Below the pieces are notes generated by a model. The model searched no databases. It was not told the origin of the DNA and saw only the letters and a list, made by a program, of their open reading frames with translations. A program made the position numbers and the translations under genes. DNA of 19,645 bases from Alphaproteobacteria bacterium UBA6187. Its GTDB lineage: Bacteria > Pseudomonadota > Alphaproteobacteria > Rickettsiales > UBA6187. This document shows positions 14,731 through 19,645 of this stretch, piece after piece (position 1 is the stretch's first letter; each line of letters starts with the position of its first letter). The stretch is from NCBI GenBank assembly GCA_002422795.1, contig DITJ01000019.1, positions 1 through 19,645 on the forward strand, written 5' to 3'.

Positions 14731-14807
14731 TGAGAACTTAGAACTTGGAATCAGGAACTTGGAATTTCTATTATTCTAAGTTCCAGGTTCTAAGTTCCAG
14801 GTTCTTT
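14731..14807. repeat. Inverted array of GAACTTGGAA/GAACTTAGAA units between trmD and rplS
   Basis: The left arm (14731-14765) has GAACTTAGAACTTGGAA and GAACTTGGAA units. The right arm (14773-14807) is the approximate reverse complement (TTCTAAGTTCCAGGTTC, twice). The arms are only about 7 bases apart, so a strong hairpin is expected. The unit differs in sequence from the CAGGTGT arrays but has the same architecture. The right arm encodes the last residues and stop codon of trmD (stop at 14790-14792). Confidence 0.85.
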
Positions 14808-15497
14808 ATTATATTTTTCCCACAAATCCGGGCGTTTCAACCTAGTTATTTCTTTTGCCTGCTCCAGCCGCCATTTATCAACATTACCATGATGACCAGA
14901 CAGCAATACCTCAGGCACTTTTCGCCCTTTCCATTCTTCGGGTCTTGTATACAGCGGATATTCAAGAAGTCCAGCATAATCTGTACTTTGCCCAAAACTT
15001 TCCTCCGCGTGCGTAACTAAATTACCTACAACACCCGGAATAAGCCTTATGCAGGAATCCATTAAAACCATTGCAGCAACTTCACCGCCAGAGAGGATAT
15101 AGTCGCCGATACTAACCTCTTCAGCACCATATTCTTGAAGGACGCGCTCATCAACCCCCTCAAACCGGCCGCATAATATAGCAAGTTTTTCTATATTTGC
15201 AAGCTCATATATATAGGATTGCGTAACAACCTTGCCACGTGGCGACATATATATAAGCTTAGTGCCTTTCTCCAGGTTCTTTTCAAGAGCCTCACCGATC
15301 ACATCAGCCCGCATAACCATACCAGCACCGCCACCATAAGGCGTATAATCAACGGTCTTATGCTTATCATGAGCATAATCGCGGATATTTATCGCACTAT
15401 AATGCCATACGCCTTTTTCCAAAGCCTTGCCCGCCAGTGAATGACCAAGCATACCAGGAAACATCTCCGGGAACAGGGTGAAAAGCTGGAAGTGCAT
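14790..15497 (-). CDS. trmD: tRNA (guanine-N1-)-methyltransferase
   Basis: The 235-aa SPOUT methyltransferase methylates G37 of tRNAs using S-adenosylmethionine. Motifs: N-terminal 'TLFPEMFPGMLGHS', 'TPYGGGAGMVMRADV' (52-66), 'YMSPRGK' (83-89), the trefoil-knot AdoMet site 'CGRFEGVDERV' (109-119) and 'EVSIGDYILSGGEVAAMVLMD' (127-147), and the linker 'STDYAGLLEYPLYTRP', whose Asp173 is the likely catalytic base. The final residues NKEPGT and the stop are encoded by an intergenic repeat, so the native C-terminus may once have been different. The usual partners rpsP and rimM are not upstream; a divergent lipoprotein gene lies there instead. Confidence 0.98.
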   Translation of the reverse strand: MHFQLFTLFPEMFPGMLGHSLAGKALEKGVWHYSAINIRDYAHDKHKTVDYTPYGGGAGMVMRADVIGEALEKNLEKGTKLIYMSPRGKVVTQSYIYELANIEKLAILCGRFEGVDERVLQEYGAEEVSIGDYILSGGEVAAMVLMDSCIRLIPGVVGNLVTHAEESFGQSTDYAGLLEYPLYTRPEEWKGRKVPEVLLSGHHGNVDKWRLEQAKEITRLKRPDLWEKYNKEPGT

Positions 15498-15668
15498 TCT
15501 AATAATTCAGTTGAGGTTTAAAGTTTCAGGATAATAGCAATTCAGCATAAAAATACCACTTATTATTTATCCCCCAGAGCACGCAGCAGGAAAGAGGCGC
15601 AGGAAGTCATACTATAAATATTGAAGATAAACTTGCCAAAATCCTCCAGTTAGTGCATATTCCAGTCT

Positions 15669-16265
15669 ATGAAAAAATTTATCAGTTTATTATCAGTTCT
15701 AACTATAGTTCCGCTTCTTAGCGGATGTTTTGGCGTATTCCTTGGGGCAGCGGCCACAACCGGAGTTGTTGCAGGTCAGGAATCCACTGTCGGCACACAA
15801 GTTGACGATACTAATTTATATTGGAAGATTAAGGGGTTATACTTACAGCATAATGCACAGGATTTACTTGCCGGTGTAAATGTGAAAGTTATTGAAGGCA
15901 GGGTTTCGCTTACTGGTAAAGTTAAAACCGCAGATGCTGCTGTTGATGCTGTAAGGCTTGCATGGCAGCCAACCGGGGTGAAGGAAGTTATAAATGAAAT
16001 CCAGGTTATCGAAGAATCAACATTGCAGGAAATCTTCCAGAGCAAATGGATAAAAACCCAGGCTGTTGCTAAAATTACAGCAACAAAAGATGTGCACTCG
16101 CTTAATTACTCGATTGAAGTGGTAAATGGGGTGGTGTATTTAATGGGTATCGCGCAAGATAGCGATGAATTAGATGCTGTAACCAACCAGATAAGCACTA
16201 TTAAAGGTGTAGAAAAAGTTGTAAGCCATGTGCGTATAAAGAACGACCCAAGCAGAGAATCATAG
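15669..16265 (+). CDS. Lipoprotein with two BON domains
   Basis: The 198-aa product has a lipoprotein signal peptide with lipobox LLSG-C (Cys20). Two BON domains follow: about residues 50-115 (ending 'AVDAVRLAWQPTGVKEVINEIQV') and 123-192 ('SIEVVNGVVYLMGIAQDSDELDAVTNQISTIKGVEKVVSHVRI'). BON lipoproteins such as DolP/YraP bind anionic phospholipids and support outer-membrane integrity. Two domains after a lipobox is the DolP layout, so that comparison is close, though I do not assign the name. It is divergent from trmD and precedes gshB by 129 bp. No strong ribosome site is seen before the ATG. Confidence 0.88.
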   Translation: MKKFISLLSVLTIVPLLSGCFGVFLGAAATTGVVAGQESTVGTQVDDTNLYWKIKGLYLQHNAQDLLAGVNVKVIEGRVSLTGKVKTADAAVDAVRLAWQPTGVKEVINEIQVIEESTLQEIFQSKWIKTQAVAKITATKDVHSLNYSIEVVNGVVYLMGIAQDSDELDAVTNQISTIKGVEKVVSHVRIKNDPSRES

Positions 16266-16394
16266 ATACTCAATGGGTTTATATGGCTAATTTCCACGTC
16301 ATTTTCGTCCTCAGTTCCTCATGTATGTATAATACATTCCGGTTTTACGGGCGAAAATTCCTTGAACTTAACTCATATAAACCTATTTAATAAT

Positions 16395-17357
16395 ATGCCA
16401 TCACTTAATATTGCCATACAGATGGATGCTATAGAATCCATAAAATTTGCCAGCGATTCATCCCTGGCTCTAGGCCTTGAAGCGCAAAACAGAGGCCACG
16501 CACTTTATTATTACCAGCCAAAAGATTTATCAGTATCAAACGGTAAAGTTACAGCGGCTTTGCACGAGATAACCCTACGAAATGACAAAGATAATTATTT
16601 CACCATTGGCGCTGAAATATCCAGTGATTTTGAGGATATTGATGTTGTGTTAATGCGGCAAGACCCGCCATATGACATGAATTACCTAACCTATACCTAC
16701 ATGCTTGAACGCCTGCCAAAGCATGTAATGGTTTTAAATAACCCTGCCGAAGTGCGTAATTGCCCGGAAAAATTATTTGTACTAAATTTTAACCAGTTCA
16801 TGGCTCCAACCTTGGTTACCGCCAATTTTGCAGAGGTAGAAAAATTCTTCCATGAACATAAGGATATTATAATAAAGCCTCTATATGCACATGGCGGCCT
16901 GGATATAAACAGGGTAAACCGCCCGGAGCAACTGCAAGAAACATTCGAAATTATAATGCAGGCCTATCATGCACCGTTAATGGTGCAATCCTTCTTGCCG
17001 GAAGTTGCCAAGGGCGATAAACGCATTATGTTTGTAGATGGCCAGGTTGTTGGCGCTATAAACCGCATTCCAAAAGAAGGTGATATAAGGTCTAACCTTG
17101 CTCAAGGCGGCACTGCGCACGCTACCGAATTAACTGCCCGTGAAAAAGAAATTTGCGCCGCAATTGGGCCGCAATTAAAGAAACGTGGTTTATTACTAGC
17201 CGGAATTGATGTTATAGGCGGCTATGTAACTGAAATAAATGTAACTTCCCCAACTGGAATACCTTCCATAAACCGTCTTTGCAATACCAATGTTGCGGCC
17301 ATATTCTGGGATGCGGTGGAAAATTATAAGCAAAACTCCTCCTGGATGTCTGTTTAG
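16395..17357 (+). CDS. gshB: Glutathione synthetase
   Basis: The 320-aa product is of bacterial GshB length. It is an ATP-grasp ligase joining gamma-glutamylcysteine and glycine. The N-terminus 'IAIQMDAIESIKFASDSSLALGLEAQNRGH' is the GshB_N domain. 'DVVLMRQDPPYDMNYLTYTYMLE' and 'NNPAEVRNCPEKLFVLNF' are characteristic. The ATP-grasp part shows 'IIKPLYAHGGLDI', 'VAKGDKRIMFVDGQVVGAINRIP', 'SNLAQGGTAHATELT' and the metal-binding 'GIDVIGGYVTEINVTSPTGI'. The usual PLYGxGG loop reads PLYAHGG here. The frame is open to a TTG at 16362, but MPSLNIAIQMD at the ATG 16395 matches family starts. A TATAAT lies at 16328-16333, though no good -35 box precedes it. Confidence 0.97.
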   Translation: MPSLNIAIQMDAIESIKFASDSSLALGLEAQNRGHALYYYQPKDLSVSNGKVTAALHEITLRNDKDNYFTIGAEISSDFEDIDVVLMRQDPPYDMNYLTYTYMLERLPKHVMVLNNPAEVRNCPEKLFVLNFNQFMAPTLVTANFAEVEKFFHEHKDIIIKPLYAHGGLDINRVNRPEQLQETFEIIMQAYHAPLMVQSFLPEVAKGDKRIMFVDGQVVGAINRIPKEGDIRSNLAQGGTAHATELTAREKEICAAIGPQLKKRGLLLAGIDVIGGYVTEINVTSPTGIPSINRLCNTNVAAIFWDAVENYKQNSSWMSV

Positions 17358-17382
17358 TAGCCTCAAACAGATGCAACCGCGA

Positions 17383-17393
17383 CGCTATTAGCG
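17383..17393. promoter_or_regulatory. Operator-like 11-bp palindrome identical to the HTH-gene sites
   Basis: CGCTATTAGCG here is identical to the core of site 2 (10093-10103) and to the reverse complement of the site 1 core (10061-10071). It lies 25 bp after the gshB stop and 47 bp before the left att repeat. Function is inferred only from the match. Confidence 0.45.
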
Positions 17394-17439
17394 CTGAGGA
17401 ACCATTGCATGCGCCTCTAACTTATTGACATAAAGAGAA

Positions 17440-17482
17440 AAAATGGTGGGGGATGAGGGACTTGAACCCCCGACACAGGCGT
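17440..17482. repeat. attachment-site repeat, left (tRNA 3' fragment)
   Basis: These 43 bp are identical to 19282-19324. They contain the tRNA CCA end (TGG at 17444-17446), the 3' acceptor strand, the T-arm and the 3' side of the anticodon stem. The match stops inside the anticodon stem, so no functional tRNA is encoded here. This is the tRNA tail displaced by integration. Confidence 0.88.
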
Positions 17483-17678
17483 ATATGTTCCTGCTTTCCT
17501 GCCTATTTCTGCACATTCCCGCCCACTCACCAACATTACTTTATTATCCATATAATACAGTTACTTATATTAGCAAGCCTAATAACATTTTTCCTTTACA
17601 TTATAAAAGAAGTCGAGCTTTTACTGCCTATCAACAGTATTATAGCAGTATTAAATTTTATGCGCTTTTATAACAATA

Positions 17679-17795
17679 CGTGATTATTTACGTCTGTTAC
17701 TATTTACCGGAATGCGCCGTGAGGAAGGCCTGAAACTGGAATGGAAAAATATTGACTTTAAAGCCAGAACAATTTTAGTTCCTGATAAAAGCTGA
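17679..17795 (+). pseudogene. Tyrosine recombinase (phage integrase) fragment
   Basis: Thirty-eight codons ending at TGA (17793-17795) read 'RDYLRLLLFTGMRREEGLKL' followed by 'EWKNIDFKARTILVPDKS'. This is the box I region of the tyrosine recombinase catalytic domain: LLLFTGMRREE carries the first catalytic arginine, followed by the usual LxWxxID strand. The second half with His-x-x-Arg and the nucleophile Tyr is absent, and nothing upstream in this frame resembles the N-terminal domains. It is a dead relic, located about 200 bp inside the left att repeat, as expected for the integrase of a tRNA-borne element. Confidence 0.85.
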
Positions 17796-17824
17796 TGTTT
17801 TCTTACTGGTATTCATACATTTAT

Positions 17825-18445
17825 TTAAACTCCTCGAATCAAGAAACAACCGCTTGGCTTTTCAAGTGTAGTTATTGTTACTAAAACAGCTTTTTGTTGT
17901 TTTTGAGCATCCTGGTATGTCATAGAAAACTCACACGCCTTACCTGTAGCGACGGCATCCTTAGCCTTTTCTTTATAATCCACCGATATTCCATCATTTT
18001 CTAATATTTCACTAAGCGAATTTGTTTGATTATTTGGAAAAATATTCTCAGCTCCTCTATCCTGATAGAGAATTTTGTTCTTATTATTGGCAATTATGCA
18101 AAATACGGAACTTACTTTCATTGCAGAAGAAAATAACGTAGATTGAAATTCTAATGCACGTATTGCAAAACGAAAATTATTTAAGGCGACAAGTAGAAAG
18201 AAAATAACTACTACTGAAACCGTACTCATAAACATAATAGTAACAAGCACTTGATTCGAAGGAATAGATTCCACTTGCGAAACAATTTTGTAAATTTCAC
18301 TATTTATATAGAGTGAGAATACAAAAAGTAAAAGCATCGCTATGCAAACACCCCACTTTACAAGTGATCCGTATCTTCTTTTAGTAAAGTCAGAGCTTTG
18401 GTTTATTAATTCCTTTAAGTCTTTTCTTTCTAAGAACCTTTGCAT
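17825..18445 (-). CDS. Two-TM membrane protein with PAS-like cytoplasmic domain (possibly truncated sensor kinase)
   Basis: The 206-aa product has a basic N-terminus, TM1 at about 31-47, a short periplasmic loop (48-65), TM2 at about 66-88, then a soluble domain (102-206) with a PAS-like run: 'SSVFCIIANNKNKILYQDRGAENIFP' and 'GKACEFSMTYQDAQKQQKAVLVTITTLEKPSGCFLIRGV'. This is the front end of a membrane sensor kinase or diguanylate cyclase, but it ends right after the PAS-like domain, with no kinase or GGDEF output. It may be a truncated remnant carried by the island or a short signalling accessory. It lies inside the att-bounded region, antisense to the integrase fragment. I cannot name its signal. 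Confidence 0.6.
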   Translation of the reverse strand: MQRFLERKDLKELINQSSDFTKRRYGSLVKWGVCIAMLLLFVFSLYINSEIYKIVSQVESIPSNQVLVTIMFMSTVSVVVIFFLLVALNNFRFAIRALEFQSTLFSSAMKVSSVFCIIANNKNKILYQDRGAENIFPNNQTNSLSEILENDGISVDYKEKAKDAVATGKACEFSMTYQDAQKQQKAVLVTITTLEKPSGCFLIRGV

Positions 18446-18777
18446 GAAGAACCTATATTTAAATTATATCATCCAATAATTGGCTGAAATATATTTTATA
18501 TTATAACTACATTACATTAATAAAATATTAATAATCATCAAAATATTTATGAAGAACAGCCTCGTAAACTTCCGCCAGCTTATAAATCTCATCTACAGAT
18601 GCTAAGAACCAATCAAAATCAAAAGGTGATGTAGTATCAGTGATACACCGTGCATTTGATAATCCAGAGCAAAAAATTCATATTAAAGAGCAACGCGAGA
18701 AATTAAATACTTGGTTGCCGGAAGGTATGTAGTCGCCCGTGAAGAACATGTTTTAGCGAAATGAATAACAGTCTAAG
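18446..18777. other. Decayed coding remnants in the island
   Basis: No intact gene. On the minus strand an uninterrupted frame (18528-18677) without a start codon ends in 'DEIYKLAEVYEAVLHKYFDDY', which reads like the C-terminus of a helical protein. On the plus strand another open stretch (18586-18732) ends 'IKEQREKLNTWLPEGM'. They overlap, so at most one is a genuine remnant; I cannot identify either. Confidence 0.3.
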
Positions 18778-19009
18778 GGTTATCAAGCAGCGCACTCCAA
18801 TGAGGAAATAAAAAGTATAATTAGTCAAATATCAAAGTTGATTTACTTTTACTTATAATGAAAATGGCGATTTAGCTTATAAAGACAAGGCATATTATTA
18901 TCCAGTCAAGATGCTCTTTCAAAATATTACCAGAGCCAGAAGAAAATTAAATTTGATAATAATTGATAATGAAGAGTTGTTGAATAGATGTATATCTATT
19001 TTGCAGTAG
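18778..19009 (+). pseudogene. Frameshifted C-terminal remnant of a helicase/ATPase-like protein
   Basis: One frame gives 'GYQAAHSNEEIKSIISQISK' up to about 18840. The next frame, from 18842, gives 'FTFTYNENGDLAYKDKAYYY' then 'PVKMLFQNITRARRKLNL' and 'IIIDNEELLNRCISILQ' to a TAG at 19007-19009. The 'NITRARRKLNLIIIDNEELL' phrase resembles the last motif of superfamily 1 helicases and DUF2075-type ATPases (VTRARKKL..V..N). A single-base shift separates the two pieces and the N-terminal bulk is missing. The family is a guess from one motif. Confidence 0.45.
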
Positions 19010-19281
19010 TTGCTAATAAAGCCTTGGGCAGTTTAGCTTACATCTGCAAGGTGGACTGCAGGCGGTTGGTTTTAAGCAGTAACCCATTATTTTTAGTAAA
19101 ATAGAGTAAAAACATTGGGAAATAGAAGGAAAGCTGCGGGCTGTAGTGGTTTAGAATAATACTGCCATAATACTAAATCCGTTCCGATTAGCAGAAATTA
19201 GGGTAGTAATCGTAGGTAATCGAGCTAATATTGCGAAGTATTAAATGGCAAAAACTGAGCTAAGTTACTGAAAATAAGAAG

Positions 19282-19324
19282 AAAATGGTGGGGGATGAGG
19301 GACTTGAACCCCCGACACAGGCGT
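19282..19324. repeat. attachment-site repeat, right (within intact tRNA gene)
   Basis: The 43-bp sequence is identical to 17440-17482. It covers the flank and the 3' 39 bases of the complete tRNA gene, so integration kept the tRNA whole, as is usual for integrases that use tRNA 3' ends. Confidence 0.88.
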
Positions 19325-19362
19325 TATGAGCGCCCCGCTCTAACCAACTGAGCTAATCCCCC
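19286..19362 (-). tRNA. tRNA with CAT anticodon (elongator Met or Ile2), CCA encoded
   Basis: The 77-base cloverleaf reads fully on the minus strand: acceptor GGGGGAT/ATCCCCC, D-stem GCTC/GAGC with loop AGTTGGTTA, anticodon stem GGGCG/CGCCT with loop CTCATAA, T-stem with loop TTCAAGT, discriminator A and encoded CCA. The pairing at position 1-72 (G-C) rules out the initiator tRNA. A CAT anticodon may serve elongator Met or, after lysidine modification, the Ile AUA codon; the sequence alone does not settle it. It is the target of the adjacent integrated element. Confidence 0.93.
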
Positions 19363-19645
19363 CAAAGGTAAAAAACATTTACCTTATGAATAGGCCTCTG
19401 TAATTAAAGGAGCAAAAGACGTTTTGCAAGAAAAACTTACCCAAAAGTTAGTTTTTTGCACATTGATGCTATCAATTATAGTTATTTGATTGAATATCTA
19501 TCGTCATTCCCCGAATTTTTCGCAGAAAAATTATAGTGGAATCCAGTTTGATTTTATAGTAATTCCACTTAATAATTACCTATTATACACCTAGATTGCG
19601 AATATGGCACGTGTCCCCGCGCAGGCGCACTACTGTCCGGTAAAA
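19363..19645. other. Intergenic stretch with two small inverted repeats
   Basis: No gene is seen. AAGGTAAA (19365-19372) pairs with TTTACCTT (19378-19385) just before the tRNA 5' end. AATTTTTC (19514-19521) pairs with GAAAAATT (19525-19532). The latter sits inside a CGTCATTCCCC...GGAATCCAG block (19502-19545), which resembles the dispersed palindromic repeats of rickettsia-like genomes and is related in style to 7019-7225. Confidence 0.5.

Larger units (their letters stand above)
17440..19324. mobile_element. Decayed integrative element in a tRNA gene
   Basis: A 43-bp exact direct repeat (17440-17482 and 19282-19324) bounds 1.8 kb that contains a broken tyrosine recombinase, a truncated-looking membrane/PAS protein and a frameshifted helicase-like tail. 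The right repeat is the 3' part of an intact tRNA gene, the usual target of phage-type integrases. The left repeat is only the tRNA 3' fragment. The element is far too small and damaged to move by itself and looks like the remains of a larger island or prophage after internal deletion. Confidence 0.8.

Noticed and set aside
17443..17683. Two overlapping open frames beginning near the left att repeat (VGDEGLEPPTQ and RDLNPRHRR types)
   Set aside because: Their starts are antisense translations of the tRNA 3' end, a well-known source of false proteins, and the rest is low-complexity AT-rich sequence.

Overview
The window looks like part of the chromosome of an AT-rich alphaproteobacterium. Evidence: rplS is followed by leuC, leuD and leuB, an order I know from alphaproteobacteria (here leuB lies beyond leuD); GshB, CcmC and PyrF are of alphaproteobacterial type; and there are 'GTCATTGCGA...GCAATCCA' intergenic palindromes of the kind seen in Rickettsiales and relatives. 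A probable secreted effector gene suggests, but does not prove, a host-associated life. I cannot name the genus.

Region by region. 1-3137 is accessory. It holds the tail of an unknown gene and then a 673-aa repeat protein: twelve 20-residue leucine-rich-type repeats followed by a helical domain resembling the NEL ubiquitin ligases of the IpaH/SspH family, with a single internal cysteine. This gene is bracketed by two 141-bp direct repeats that are 93% identical and exactly 2500 bp apart. 3138-4417 holds two divergent periplasmic YceI-family proteins. 4676-5960 is an outer-membrane porin with a clear terminator. 6198-6902 is CcmC (cytochrome c maturation). 7019-7225 is a large palindromic repeat. 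7247-9211 holds a small exported protein with a good promoter, PyrF, and the TsaC/Sua5-type tRNA-modification enzyme, all on the minus strand. 9257-9931 is an orphan ParA-like ATPase. 10059-10511 is a small HTH-like regulator preceded by three operator-like palindromes.

10600-15497, on the minus strand, reads trmD, rplS, terminator, leuC, a small tudor/CarD-like protein, leuD, leuB. It joins tRNA and ribosome functions to leucine biosynthesis. Three of its intergenic gaps carry inverted arrays of short CAGGTGT/CAGGTTT or GAACTTGGAA units, and these repeats supply the stop codons of leuD and trmD. 15669-17357, on the plus strand, holds a two-BON-domain lipoprotein and glutathione synthetase (gshB).

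17440-19324 is a decayed integrative element. A tRNA gene with a CAT anticodon (minus strand, 19286-19362) has its 3' 39 bases duplicated inside a 43-bp exact direct repeat 1.84 kb away. Between the copies lie a 38-codon piece of a tyrosine recombinase, a truncated-looking membrane/PAS protein and a frameshifted helicase-like tail. An 11-bp palindrome identical to the operators of the HTH gene sits just outside the left copy.

The most interesting items are the repeat-bracketed NEL-like effector candidate, the att-flanked relic, the shared operator palindrome, and the intergenic repeats that have grown into gene ends.
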